A DNA stretch of 64,000 nt from Liriodendron chinense (GCA_003013855.2 ML058453.1:8983861-9047860), one strand, 5' to 3'. Positions 21,831 to 35,600 are shown, counted from the first letter of the stretch. Made by a program: numbers and translations. Notes: a model not told the origin generated them from the sequence alone.

Positions 21831-24800
21831 CTAGCTTCTAGGTGGAAGCCTCCCTCGTACAAATGATGAGAACAGAGTCAGTGCCCTTGCTGGCTGATAA
21901 CTTGGAACAAAATGCCCAGAACCCCTTACGGTCACAAACGTCAGCTGCTGATATTCGACGACGTACCCGCCAACCTTCACAGACCACAAAATGATTGTCA
22001 GCACCCAATTATCAAACTGCGTACTTATTGGCATATTTGGATGCTCAATTGCATGGCACCGTTCTAATTCGCAGTGATGATGGAACCCCAAATTGCAATG
22101 CTATGCATTTCAAATTGGATTCCAAAAAATCTTAAAGGTTTTGGTGGCAGAAATGGGGCCTAGTTCCACATTGGTCAGTTCCTCTTTATCATCTTGAGTT
22201 ATTGCAATTCATTTCAATTGAGCATCCAAACAAACCCAAAAATGTCACCGAAGACGCGAGATGTTGTTACCTCCTCTTGGGTGTACCAAGGATACCAAGC
22301 AGTCTTTATCGATGTATTGAGATTGTTTATTGCGTACCGAGTGGCTGTCACCGGTACAATTCCGTCAATGTCCCCACTGCGCCATACATTCAAATGATTT
22401 AAGAAGGATAAACACATAATGACTATCTTAGTGTACGTTTGGTTGCCCCAGATATAATAAAATTTCATGATATTTCGTGATGAGTCGGTCTAATATTTTG
22501 CAAAATTTCATGAAATTTCGTGCAACCAAACACTCCCCTAACTAGCATGTTTAAGTATAAGCAATGTGGGTAGTTTTGTGATTTGTTAAAATACATGCCT
22601 GTAAATCCACACTCTTAAATCACTGGCCATCAGCTCTTGAATGATTGGCAGTAGCGTTGTTTGCCAGTCTGTCCACAGAGAATGAATAGTAGAGCTGTTT
22701 TTCATCCAGAGTAGAAACCAGATGTAATCTAAATTAGCACATATAAGGATCCAAATATTAACAGAAATACCAGTGTGGGGTAAAAAAAAAAATGGTGATA
22801 CCTGCAGGATATCCATGGATATGGAAGCCCAGTGACGTTTGCGTGGAGAGACTTCTGCACTTCAGGGAGATTCAGATAAGCTCTGATGTACTCGTTTGAG
22901 CAAGGATCGAACTCCAAATCCTGTTTTTGACTGACGATCAATGGTGGAAATGGATGAAGAATAAACTGAAGGACATTCTTAGTTGTTGTTCTTTGTTTTT
23001 ATTTGAGAATTAGGTGGCGTTTGGATATGCAATTTACCAAATTGCAATAACACTGGCTCAGAATTCGTAAAGAGGAAGGATCACTTGAAATTTTGTTACA
23101 TTTCATTCAAATCCAATCTGAATGTAATATGATTAATATTCACGCCAGATCGTTAAATCGGAATGCTAATGAAGGGAATTACGATATTGGCCCCTATTGG
23201 ATGTTTGATTGGATTGAATTGCACTCTCCATAGTTTCAAGTCGACTTGAAATGCGTGGGATTGCAATTAGAGGCTTCATCCTCACCACAGATCAACATGG
23301 CATTGCCCCCACCTTGGACATTTCCTTTATAATGAGTTGAATGGATTGTAATCCAGTTCAGTCGAGCATCCAAATGAGCCTAGTTCTGGAATTCAAATCA
23401 ATGGTGCTTCCAAACTCAAGCTTAAAGAAGGACACTTACAGGGCGGGGGCCTGAGGAGTCGGTGCAAAAGGGAGCGTAGATATTGTAGATGTAAATGTCC
23501 CCAAACGATGCCCAGAGTTGTCCGACAGCCTTATCGCATGCTTCCGTTGTATTCACCTCCGGAGAAAAATTGCAGTTTAGGGTAATTCCATCATGAATTT
23601 CATCGGAAGTGAGCGCATGCGTCCAGAAGAATTCAAACATTCCCTTCATGTTAGTTTCATCGTCGATCCATCCGTTGCCAATCTAAAATCATCACATAAT
23701 ATTCAGGTTATGGTTCCAACCGTGTACACGTAAATGAGTACTTATACACAAGCATATTTATATACACGCCACATACATTAAGTACTCATGTGGACACATG
23801 CAGAACATGTTTTGTGTAGCATTTGATCTTTCGGCGATCTTCGCCTCAACCAAGTCGACTAAAAAGGCTGACAAGGCCATGCAAACACGTGCACCAAAAG
23901 CATGGAAACCCATTTCTTATAATCAATGTTTAATCAAAATAATGGATGGTGGTGATCAGTTACCGCGATTCCACGTAGGTTGATGGCCGTTTGGTTGGTG
24001 ACCTTGTTGTATCGAAGGATGGTTTGAGCGAGTTGAGGAATGTAATGCCCTGCATAGCTCTCTCCTGTAATGAAGAAATCTCTGGTCTTGTATTGAGGAA
24101 ATCTTTCCAGCCAGTTCACTAGGAACGTGTATGAATCTTCAGCAGTTCTCTTATCCCCGCTTAAACCGTAGTCAGCCGAAGTATTTGAGTAAGAAAATCC
24201 CACACCCGCTGGTGATTCAAGGAAGAGGATGTTCGCCTCTGCAGGAAAATTCAGCTTCAATCAATGGCTTGATTTTCTTTAGGACTGTCAATGGACGCCC
24301 GTGGTGGCCCATTAGGAACAGGTTTGAAATGAAATATGAAGCCCCGGGACCTCGGCCTAAAATTTAAGCATGTTTTATTAATCAGCTCAGGCTTTGGCTG
24401 TGTCTAAGAGCCCATTGGCCTGGCTTAGGGTTCAAGGGCCAATGAACAGTCCAGTTCTTGCACACTCAAGAGTTGTGTATAATTAATATGGGCAGAGAGT
24501 GGGCCATTTTCTTTTGGCCCATCACAGGCGAGGCTTAGCCGTGTTTAATTATTACGGCTGGGATTGAGCCAGTTTCTTTTCGCGCATCTTGGGCCCACAG
24601 CGGTCTCACTTCTAGGCTTTTTACTCTGCACGATGAACCGAGCGCAATCCTGGACGGCTGACAGCCGTCGTTTTTTTGTAGTGACATGTTTTATAAATGA
24701 AGATTATAAGATGATGTGGTGAGGGATTAGTTAATTTCTCATAATGAATTTCAACCAGTAAGAAATTCTACGATGGATTGTGATTTGTAAGAAATTCTGT

Positions 24801-26661
24801 CAACTATAGGGCCCACCGAGCATTCGATCAACGACTCAGACAGGTTTGATTTGGTGGGCTAGATTGTGGATGGGCATTGGTTTCATAGGGACAGTCTTCG
24901 TGTGTTTGGGTGTCCCTACTTACTGATCGGATGGCTACCATAGTCCAATCCCTTTCTTTTGTATTAAACTGTAACCCATCCACATGATGTCGCACCAGAT
25001 CGACATTCCTGATTACTGTATAGAGAAGTCATTTTAAAATTCTGATCTTGTCCCAGCATTCTAACTAGAAAGAGGGCCAAGATTTGTGGTTAGGCTCTTC
25101 CAATCTGGGAGAATTTTCGAGGATGGTCAGTCTGCGGTGGGCCCAACAGAAACCGTGTCCTTGTTCACTGTTATGAAAAAATAAATAAATAAAAGAAAAT
25201 GAGGGGCATATTCGTAATTTGCGGAAGACTCACCTTTATTCCATGCGTAGTCATTTGCATAAAGAGTTTTTCCGTCGCTATTGACTCGGAAGGGTCCCAG
25301 TTCCATCATTGCACCATCCCCAAGTGAAGAGCATCCAGGTCCTGTCCATCAGCATACCTCTATCACTTGATCATGGCCCACCAACATACCTCTATCATTC
25401 AAAGTACCTCTATGGCTCTATCACACCCATGATTGATAGTTGCATGGATTGCCAACTGGCCCGAGTTTATTCAGATTCAGTTGAGTAGGATCCCATTCGA
25501 CAATACGCGTTAGCATTGATAATATGCCAACTCGGCCAAGTCCGAATCAACTCATGACAAGCTAGTCAGTTCGTGTCACTGAGTACTCAATCCATGGATG
25601 GTCGTGATGATAGAGACTAAAGAGTACCAAAATGCTGATGACCATTTTGATGGGTGATCACCCACGACCACCATCATGACTGACATGAAGAGTGACAATG
25701 TCATGACATCTGAGCCCTGCATAAGACGGGCCCCAATTTTGAAAATGATCATAGGCAGAGGTCAGACTAGTCTGCACATTAGGTGGTCCACGCCAAAGAA
25801 AAAACAATGGACGGCTTTTATTTATAAGAGAAAAAACCACATGGCCGTACATAGTTGGTGTACATTCCAATCCAGAGGGCCTGATTTTTCTAATACGGTT
25901 ATATTGACAGCGGGCCCACCTTATGCAAGCCTCAGATGTCCCATGCACTTGTCAGTTTGACACGTGTTCTGCATGTGGAGAAAGGTGCACGTAGGGCGAG
26001 CAAACCTCTTACGATCAACACCAACGTTGATGAAGATAATCGAAAGATTAACATGGTGGCCCATGTGGCCATTACCATGATCATCATGACAGTCACTCAA
26101 CCAAGTCTGATGCAACTCGTCCAAGTTGACTCAGACTCAGTCGATTCCAATCCAGCTAAGCATCATGAGTTAATATAAAAGATAGAGAGACTCAGCCTGA
26201 CTCTCAGCACCAATCAAGTCGGCCCGAGTCATCACCGAGTCTTAAACCATGACAGTGCCCTTACCTCCATTGAGCCACAGTACTAAAGGTTTAGTAGAAG
26301 GGTCATCGGGTGACTCAACAAAGTAATAGAACAGTGCTCGTCCATTTGTAGGGTCCACAGTCACATAGCCAGAGTACTGACTGAAGTTCACCCCGGCGGG
26401 CTGGCCCGGCAATGTATCGATCTTGTCGGCTTCCATCAGCCCATCTTGACCACCCACATACACGGGAGAATATTGCAATGTCCTTGCACCAGATTTGAAA
26501 CTAGCCGACGGCAATGCATCGGTTGCACCAACTGGGGCATGTTTCGCCCTCACATGTCTTAGTAACGGGTCGAATTCTCTCTCAGTGTAAGTGCTACTGC
26601 CGAGGACAAAATGGCATGCAACGATGATGACCGACACTAGGAATATTGTTACAGATGCCAT
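21831..26661 (-). CDS. Serine carboxypeptidase-like (S10) gene G3, type B, apparently intact
   Basis: Exons: 26265-26661, 25234-25341, 23964-24238, 23440-23682, 22802-22920, 22599-22694, 22271-22376, 21831-21974. They join in frame to 495 residues. There is one extra Ile in the signal peptide (MASVTIFLVSVIIVACHFVLG) and a shorter C-terminus ending LPPRS. The catalytic triad is complete: TGESYAGHY (Ser229), SGDIDG (Asp about 417) and GSGHFVP (His469). GPGCSSLG and GNGWIDDETN are present. Intron 6 uses a GC donor (ACAG^GCATGT), as in G5 and G6 but not G2 or G4; the other introns are GT-AG. Probable role: secreted or vacuolar carboxypeptidase. Of the type B copies it is the only complete intact one in view. 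Confidence 0.9.
22028..22237. mobile_element. MITE-like element in intron 7 of SCPL genes
   Basis: Inverted repeats TTTGGATGCTCAATTG on the left and CAATTGAGCATCCAAA on the right, about 210 bases, noncoding. It lies between exons 8 and 7 in every copy (for example about 6716-6963 in G2 and 56682-56930 in G6, with weaker ends), so it predates the array. Superfamily not assigned because no clear target duplication remains. Confidence 0.5.
22431..22538. mobile_element. MITE-like element in intron 6 of SCPL genes
   Basis: About 108 bases with near-terminal inverted TTTGGTTGC and GCAACCAAA and an AT-rich centre with repeated 'aaatttcatga'. Present in the same intron of all copies (for example 7147-7245 in G2). 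Family unknown. Confidence 0.45.
23013..23382. mobile_element. MITE-like segment in intron 4 of SCPL genes
   Basis: About 370 bases opening GGCGTTTGGATATGCAATT and closing CATCCAAATGAGCC, with an internal GGCCC..TTGGATGTTTGATTGG copy. This suggests one element inside another. Present in all copies (7721-8085 in G2). Ends and target site are not certain. Confidence 0.35.
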
Positions 26662-26708
26662 GGTTGCAAGGCTTATGGTGCAGATAATGTAGGTGTGTTA
26701 TGGGGTCA

Positions 26709-26718
26709 CATTTTATAG
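26709..26718 (-). promoter_or_regulatory. TATA box of G3
   Basis: CTATAAAATG about 48 bases upstream of the Met codon, as in the other copies. Confidence 0.6.
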
Positions 26719-29700
26719 AAGAAGGCGATTTGTTCAACGTGAGGCTAGTTTTTGTTCCATACGGCAACCAAAGCATGCCTATGCATCGATACAATCACGT
26801 CTTGTAATCAACGTTTCTGTTTTTTTTTTTTTTTTTTTTTTTAAAGTCTTCAATGTGGCCTTTCATAACCTGATGATCGGTTTTGGACCCTTCACTCAAT
26901 ATGGATGCCTTTGGACCATTCAAATATAGAGGTCCACACACACATATATATTTGATGGGCTAGGCCTCCTATGTTAGTTTTTTCACCATTCAAAAGATGG
27001 TGGTGACTGATGACTCATCCTCCTCATTTATGGTACTGATGTACAACAGCTGTCCAGACCATCCAAATTCTTGGTCCCGTTGTTGTGGATGGAGCATATA
27101 TCTAAAACGTGCTGATTAAGAAATCCTAACCATCTAATTAATGGATATCAAATGGGTCGTTAGAGGTAAAACATCAAGTGGTTCAAAATTGAAAGTAAAA
27201 TCAGATGGTTGACATTATCTTCTCACTGCAATTCCCAGCTTATTTTCCATCCGCAGTTGGGTTGGGTTGAGGATTTGGATGGTCTGGACTGCTATGCAAC
27301 TGGCCCATGTGTATGTTTGAAGAATCACTCCCATTTCTTTAAATGGTGCAAAACTAACATAGGAGTCGTGGATATATTTGGTAAGTGCTCTTTTTGCAGG
27401 AATTTGGAATAAGAGATTCCCAAATGAGAGGTCGTAGGGCTGTGGAAATATGTCATCCTCCAATTTAAGATTTGTGTACTGTCCTTGGGATCTCTGTTTG
27501 TAAGAGTGGGTCCGCAGTGGACGGAGCATGGCTGGAAAATTGTTGAATAAAGTCTTCTACTTGGAAAATTTGGGGATTATCGGTCGTCCGACTGCTATAA
27601 TCGGTCGATCGGTAATACCTTGGATTGTCGGGTCGATTGACCAAGGGTCACGTGCTGTTCTGCACGGTTTTGCCCAATTTTACGTATTTTGTTTCCTATT
27701 ATGATTTATTACTATATAAGTGGATGTAATCAGGATTAGGGTTTAACACTAGACATTCTAAATGTGTAAGGGGGTTTGGTGAGAAGAAAAGGCTAGGGTT
27801 TTCTCTCTGGGTTGATTTGTAAGTATTCTCTATCTTCTGTAATTTTGTTTTCACAGTAATTTGCTTTGTGCCGTGTTTTTTTCCCGTAAGAGTTTTTCCA
27901 CATAAATTTGTTTGTCTTCTCTGGTTAGATATGCTTGTGCTATTGTGATTACTTTATTTGATTCTCCTCTAAATTGCTTCTACGGTCTCAACAAAATCTC
28001 CTTAATGGTACATTCTTAAATTGTTTGATCAATGACCCGGTCATAGACGGTTTAAGAAAGGAAACGCATCAGCACAGAAAGAAGCCAAATATTTTATCGT
28101 GGGGATGTCCAGCGTAGAAATATTAGGTACAATACATCCATAATGGGGCCGCCATTCAATGGTTGAGATCATTGAAGTATGGCCCCATTTGTACGAAAAC
28201 TGCAAAACTCGTTGGAAATAGAGTAATTCCTCACAGGAGCTATAATTAGAGCTGGGCATGGATCCAGCAAACTCGATGGAGTCAACTCGTCTGACTCATT
28301 CAGACTCGACTCGACCTGAACTGAGGTGTTAAGTCGGGTCGATCCGAGTCGATTTCGCCCAATTCGAAAGCAAAACAATTCGAGTCCACGTCACCTAGCA
28401 TCCTAACTCGACTCAACACAAAATCTGACTTGGTGTGGCCCAACTCGATCCAAAACTCGAATTGATTCGGGTTCAAGTACTATATAATTAAAAAAAAAAT
28501 AATAATAATAATTTAAACCCTACCGCACCCAACCCGACCTCCCTCTCTCCCTCCCTCCCTCCTCCTCCTCCCTCCTCCCCCCTCTGCCCCTACCTAACCC
28601 GATCCCTCCTCTCCCAAATCTTCAAAAAACAGGAGGACAACTTGACCCGTCTCTGTGACCGAGTTGGACTCAGATAGGGTTACTCCAGGCCAAACCCAAT
28701 TTCGGATCGGGTGAGGCATGCTAGACTCAATACCGAGTTGAGTTTAGTTCTGGTCAGATCTCCTTAAAAATTGGGTCAGGTCGGGTTGGACTCAAATTGG
28801 GTTACTCCAGGCCAAACCCAGTCTTGGATCGAGTGAGGCATGCTAGACTCGGTACCAAGTCAAGTCTAGTTCCGGTCAGATATCCTTCAAAAATCGGGTC
28901 AGGTTGGGTCGGGCTCGGTTCAACTTGACTCGATGCCCACCTCTAGCTACGATCGGATTGGGGAAGATTTAGCTTTGCATCTGTCACGACTCATGACCCA
29001 GCGTGTGTGCCCGCTATTGGGCCCCACATGCTGAGATGGTCCCATGATTTGAACCGTCCATACTCTTCTTACTACTATAGATAAGCTTGATCCTAGAATT
29101 TGATCTGTAGAGTCGAATGCCAGCCAGTGAAATTTTCAGCTATCGTCACAATCATCTGTTCGGGATAAATTTCGTGTAGTGGCCTATGTAGCACTAAACG
29201 CACAACATGAACGGTTCAGCACATCGAATTATGAGCGGCCCTTACTAAGGGGCCGCATTGATGTATTTATTCTTTATCGATGCCATCCATCTGTTTTTCT
29301 ATATCATTTTAGGACCTGAGCAAAAAAAAAAAAAAAGAAGATCCAAATCCTAGGTGGAACATATCAGAGGAGACACTGGTGATTGAACTCCCGATCATTA
29401 ATAACTTCCAAAGGACCACAGAAATGTTTCTGTAATGTCAATTTTCCATCCAACCTGTAAATAAGGTCATATAAACTTGTATAAGGGGAAAAAAACAAGT
29501 ATCAGTTTGATCCAAAACTTTCATGCCCCATTAATGGACAATCGCCACTATTTTCTATGGTATCGGCCTCCTGAGAACTGAGTCAATTTTGGGCTCATGC
29601 CATAAAATGATTGGGAAAAACGGATTCAAGTTGAAATTTTTCCTTTTTTTTTTCCTTTGTTTTTTTTTACACATGCACTCACACCATAGCGGGATTTCAC

Positions 29701-30411
29701 CACACTAGTACTTGAACTTGTGAACTCGTGTTGAAACTCTTGTGAGTCTACCACCGAGGCATGAGTAAAGTGGCACGTCGCATCTAGAATGCAGAGAACA
29801 CGGTAGCAATTTATTTCCCAGCCGATTTCTCCCTCACACACTGATGTCGGTGCATGTGATTTTATTTTTTTAAGGTCATCATAGACTAGGATAGATGAGA
29901 AGATTCATGAATACAAGGAGACGAAAGAGAAAAAACAAATACAAGGGGATGAAAGGATAAAACATAGCATACTTTATGTTAATAAGATCCTACAAAACTC
30001 CGAAGTTACAACCCTTTACCAAACATCCCTTCCACATCTGCCCTGAGCAAATAGGATACCACTTATTCTCAAAAACTTCAAGTGAGACAACAATGGCATT
30101 TCACTACGATCATTCTCCATTCCCATGTCATTGCTATCTCACCCATATGATCGATCCCACCACACCTTACACATGTGCCCCACTCACACATTACGCTAGC
30201 GTGCCTATCACACAGCTACCGATCGAAGATTCCCACCCGCCTCCTCTCAGTGGTGTGTAAGACTCCTAAATTAGTAACGATTCCTAATATGTGGAATAAC
30301 AGGCCGCTGATCATAGAGCGCCAATTAATTGCAAAACTTGTGCATGATGAGCAAAATAAATTTTGTTCATGGTCATGGACCTTCCATACTAATCATCTTT
30401 CTCGTTTCCAG
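26719..30411. other. Type B upstream/intergenic block 2
   Basis: Counterpart of 1797-5481; from about 27310 nearly identical to it. Contains the promoter-like stretch (about 27585-28000) and hAT copy 2. A T-run (26821-26842) lies near the promoter. No gene. Confidence 0.6.
28247..28945 (+). mobile_element. Non-autonomous hAT element, copy 2
   Basis: Same insertion as 3308-4013, carried along by the duplication. It has the same ends and the same imperfect 8-base target repeats (28239-28246 GCTATAAT, 28946-28953 GCTACGAT). It is 7 bases shorter, partly through differences in the A/AAT run and the CT-rich tract. Confidence 0.8.
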
Positions 30412-30812
30412 TGGTGATGTGGACGCCGTTGTTCCAGTGACTAGTACTCAATACTCCATCCATGCACTCAACCTTTCGGTTAAGAAACCATGGCAACCTT
30501 GGGAAGACGACACAGGGGAGGTAATTCTCATGTGGATACCGATAAATGCCACCCACATTTTTTAATTTTGTGCATTGTTACAATCCAAGTGAAACTGAAA
30601 AGGAGCTTAAATCTAATAATCAGTGCCGATACCATCATTACAATCAACATCACTAACTTAGTGAGCCTGTTTAAATGGTCTAGGTGGGAGGATATCAAGT
30701 GGTCTACGAGGGATTACCATTGGCTACAGTTCGTGGGGTGGGCCATGAAGTTCCCAATTACAAACCAAGGCGAGGTCTGGCTCTTTTTAAGTCTTTCTTG
30801 GCTTGGGATTAG
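30412..30812 (+). pseudogene. R3: two-exon 3' relic of a second SCPL paralogue
   Basis: Exon a 30412-30520, exon b 30684-30812; same coding content as R1 with open frame, splice sites and TAG stop. It encodes SGDVDAVVPVTSTQ, GVGHEVP and SFLAWD. No upstream exons found. Tail-to-tail with G4. Confidence 0.75.
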
Positions 30813-31439
30813 ACCTGCTAATTTCGCTTTTTATCTCTAACTACATACCAAAGAAGATGCACCATCCATATTGAGAAGTATTACCAGAAAGATATGAAAG
30901 GATGTATTCTTCTTTTCCATCGGGCTCAAATACTAAAGAATTTGTTACAAAGAAATCCACCATATTTCGTTCGCATCAACAATTCAATTCTCATCACTAA
31001 AAAGATTGAGAGATGACTAGGTGATTTGTGGCACGTGGCTCATAGTGGAGCGACTGTGACCCAAAAAACAAGCTGGCTCATTCAGCATGGTGGGCCACAC
31101 ATGTATGAAGAAAGCAGTGGCCAGTAAAACATGATCAGTGGGTGTATATTTAACTTATATCGTGTGTCCCACCCAATGACTGGACCACCTTGATTCTAAG
31201 CTAGTGGTATTGAGTTGGCAATGAATATATGTAAAGGTGGGCCAATAATTTCACCATCCACTTGAAATAGGTTACCATTCAATCTATGTGAAACAAGATT
31301 TCTTTTATTATTATTTCATTCCTTTCCAGGCAGCAAAATGGGGTGATGATGTTTCATGTGAAATGTGAAAAGAACATTGAATAATGAGTTGTATGACCCA
31401 ATTCCTTATCAAAATCATAGCCCTAGATTTGGTCCTTAA
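30813..31439. other. Convergent intergenic spacer R3/G4
   Basis: 627 bases, almost the same as 5883-6511. No gene seen. Confidence 0.5.
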
Positions 31440-34400
31440 TCAATCAACCCTGCTTTCTAGGTGGAAGCTTCCTTGTACAAAGGATGAGAACAGAGTCAGC
31501 GCTCTTTCTGGCTGATAACTTGGAACATAATGCCAGCACCCCTTACGGTCACAAACGTCAACTGCTGATATTCGACGACATACCCCGCCAACCTTCACAG
31601 ACCACAAAATGATTGTCAGCACCCAATTATCAAGCCATGTAGTTAATGGCCCGTTTGCACGCTCAATTTAGGGAGTTGTGATATATAAAGAGTGAATTGC
31701 CAAACTAGGCATCGCAACATTCTAATTCGTAGTGATGATGGAACCCCAAGTTGCATTCTATGCATTTCAAATTGGGGTTCAAAACAATCTTAGAGGTTTT
31801 GGTGGCAGAAATGGGGCCTAGTTCCACATTGGTCAGTTCCTCTTTATCAGCTTGAGTGATTGCAATTTATTTCAATTGACCATCCGAACAAACCCAAAAA
31901 TGTCACTGAAGACGTGAGATGTTGTTACCTCCTCTTGGGTGTACCAAGGATACCAAGCAGTCTGTATCGTTGTATTGAGATTGTTTATTGCGTATCGAGT
32001 GGCTGTGACTGGTACAATTCCATCAATGTCCCCACTGCGCCATACATTCAAATGATTCAAGAAGGATAAACACATAATGACCATCTTAGTGTGCATTTGG
32101 TTGCCCTTCGTGATGAGTTGGTCTAATTTTTTGCAAAATTTCATGAAATTTTATGCAACCAAACACTCCCCTAACTAGCATGTTTTAAGTATAAGCAATG
32201 TGGGTAGTTTTTTTATTTGTTAAAACAACATACCTGTAAATCCACACTCTTAAATCACTGGCCATCAGCTCTTGAATGATTGGCAGTAGCGTAGTTTGCC
32301 AGTCTGTCCACAGATAACGAATAGTATTGCTGTTTTTTCATGCAGAGTAGAAACCAGATGTAATCTAAATTAGCACGTAAGGATCCAAATATTAACAGGA
32401 AATACCACTGTGGGGTTAAAAATATGATGATACCTGCAGGATGTCCATAGATATGGAAGCCCGGTGACGTTTGCATGGAGAGACCTCTGCACTTTAGGGA
32501 GATTCAGATAAGCTTTGATGTACGCCTTTGAGCAAGGATCGAACACCAAATCCTGTTTTTGACTGACGATCAATGGTGGAAATGGATGAAGAATAAACTG
32601 AAGGACATTCTTAGTTGCTGTTCTTAGTTTTTATTTGAGAATAAGGTGGCGTTTGGATATGCAATTTACCAAATTGCAATAAACACCGGCTCAGGAATTC
32701 GTAAAGAGGAAGGAGCACTTGAAATGCTGTTACATTTCATTCAAATCCAATCTGAATGTAATATGATTAATATTCACGCCAGATCCTTAACTCCGATGCT
32801 AATGAAGGGATCAATTATGATATTGGCCCCATTTGGATGTTTGATTGGATTGAATTGCACTTTCCATAGTTTCAAGTTGACTTGAAATGCGTGGGATTGC
32901 AATTAGAGGCTTCATCCTCACCACAGATCAAATGGCACTGCCCCCACCTTGGACATTTCCTTTATAATGAGTTGAATGGTTGCAATTCAGTTCAGTCGAG
33001 CATCCAAATGAGCCTAGTACTGGAATTCAATTCAATGGTTCATCCAATTCAAGCTTAAAGAAGGACACTTACGGGGAGGGGGCTTGAGGAGTCAGTGCAT
33101 AAAGGGGCATAGATGTTGTAGATGAAAATGTCCCCGAAAGATTCCCAGAGTTGTCCAACAGCCTTATCACATGCTTCTGTTGTATTCACCTCCGGAGAAA
33201 AATTGCAGTTTAGGGTAATTCCATCATGGATTTCATCGGAAGTGAGCGCGTGTGTCCAGAAGAATTCAAACATTCCCTTCGTGTTAGTTTCATCGTCGAT
33301 CCATCCGTTGCCAATCTAAAAGCATCACATATTATTCATGTTATGATTCCAACTGTATATGTATATGTACACGTGTATTTACATGCGTACATATACACAT
33401 GAATATGTTTATACACACCACATACATTAAGTATTCATGTCGACACATGCAAACATGTTTCGAGTAGCATTTGATCTTTTCGAAGATTTTGGCTCGACCA
33501 AGTCGACTCAGTTAAAAAGGGTGATGCGTCCATGCAAACACTTGCACAAAAAGAATGGAAACCCACTTCTTATAATCAATGTTTAATCAAAATAATGGAT
33601 AGTGGTGATCAGTTACCGCGATTCCACGTAGGTTAATGACCGTTTGATTGGTGACCTTGTTGTATAGAAGGATGGTTTGAGCGAGTTGAGGAATGTAGTG
33701 CCCTGCATAGCTCTCTCCTGTAATGAAGAAATCTCTGGTCTTGTATTGAGGAAATCTTTCCAGCCAGTTCACTAGGAAGGTGTATGAATCTTCAGCAGTT
33801 CTCTTATCCCCGCTTAAACTGTAGTCAGCCGTAGTATTTGAGTAAGAAAATCCCACACCTGCTGGTGATTCAAGGAAGAGGATATTTGCCTCTGCAGGAA
33901 AATTCCACTTCAATCAATGGCTTGATTTTCTTTAGGACTGTCAATGGGCTGTGGTGGCCCATTGGGTGTCCGGAACAGGTTTGAAATGAAATATGAGGCC
34001 CATGGAGGAACCTTGGCCTAAAATTTAAGCATGTTTATTAATTGAGCACACTCAATGAACAGTCCAGTTCTTTCACACTCAAGTTCGTGTATAATTATTA
34101 TGGGCAGAGAGTAGGCCATTTTCTTTTGGCCCATCACGGGCAAGGCTCAGCCATGTTTAATTATTACGGCTGGGATAGAGCCAGTTTCTTGTGGCACATC
34201 ATGGGCCCACAGCAGTCTCACTTCTAGGCTTTTTACACTGCAGGATGGACCCCAGCGCAAGCCTGGACGGCTGATGGCCGTCGTTTTCTTGTTGTGAGAT
34301 GTTCTATAATGAGGATAAGATGATGTGGTGAGGGATTAGTTAATCCTTATAATGAATTTCAACTAGTAAGAAATGCTACGATGGATTGTGATTTGTAAGA

Positions 34401-35226
34401 AATTCTATCAACTGTAGGTCCAACCGAGCATTCGATCAGCGACTGGGACAAGTTTGATTTGGTGGGCATCGGTTTCATAGGGACAGTCTTCTTGTTAGGT
34501 GTTCCTACTTCCTGATCGGATGGCTAACATAGTCTAATCCCTTTCTTTTGTAATATTAAACTGTAATCCATCCACATGATGTCCCACCAGATTGACATTC
34601 CTGATTACTGTATAGAGAAGTCGTTTTAAAAGAGGGGCCAAGATTTGTTGTTAGGATCTTCCAATATTGAAGAATTTTGGGACCAACAGAAACCGAGTCC
34701 TAGTTAACTACTGTTATGAAAAATATATAAATAAAAGAACATGCGGGGCATTTCCATAATTTGTGGAATATGGACTTACCTTTATTCCATGCGTGGTCAT
34801 TTGCACGAAGAGTCTTTCCATCGCTGTTGACTTTGAAGGGTCCCAGTTCCATCATTGCTCCAGTTCCAAACGAAGAGCATCCAGGTCCTGTCCATCAACA
34901 TACCTCCATCACTCGATCATGGCACACCCACATACTTCTATCATTCGAAGTACCTCTATGGCCCTATCACACCATGATTGAAAGTTGCATGCATGGATTG
35001 CGAACTCGCCCGAGTTTACTCAGATTCAGTTGAGTTAGATCCGATTTGACAATATGTGTCTGCATTGATAATATGCCAACTCGGCCTAGTCCGACTCAAC
35101 TCGTGACAAGCGAGTCAGTTCGTGTTGCCAAGTCCTCAATCCATGGATGGTCGTGATGATAAAAACTAGAGAGTACCAAAATGCTGATGACCATGTTGAT
35201 GGGAGATCACCCACCACCACCATAAT

Positions 35227-35554
35227 TTCTAATCATACAGACCCCACGTCTCGTGGGTCACCCCACCCTGTGGAGATGCACCTTCATCATCTACCACACC
35301 GGTAAGGAGACTCAAACATTAGTCTCCCACTTTGATACCACTTGATGCAGGGTGTACCGGCCAGTCCACCAAAAGCTCCAGAGCTGTTGGGAATGCACCG
35401 AAATATCCCTTTATCTAGACAAACCAACCAAAATCTCCTCGTGGACTACGTCGCATCTCACAGACCCCACAGTGGGACCCACCCGTGGCCATTCTAATCA
35501 CACAGACCCCACTCATGGGCCACCCCACCCCAATGTAGAGATGCAAATGCATCA
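35227..35554 (-). mobile_element. TRIM-like LTR relic in intron 1 of G4
   Basis: Same structure as 10301-10628: LTR-like segment, TGGTATCAAAG primer-site-like motif, then a truncated second LTR start. Inherited through the dimer duplication. Confidence 0.4.
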
Positions 35555-35600
35555 GCCCAAGTCATCAGTCTTAAACCATGACAGTGCCCTTACCTCCATT

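Larger units (their letters stand above)
2370..27310. repeat. Tandem segmental duplication, copy 1 (about 24.9 kb A+B dimer)
   Basis: Sequence from about 2370 onward matches sequence from about 27310 onward with few differences over many kilobases. The offset is 24.93-24.94 kb and is constant apart from small indels. The unit contains a type B upstream block, relic R1, gene G2 (type A), a copia element, relic R2 and gene G3 (type B). To the left of about 2365 the similarity to the corresponding left flank (before 27305) drops clearly, so a recombination border lies near here. Confidence 0.85.
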
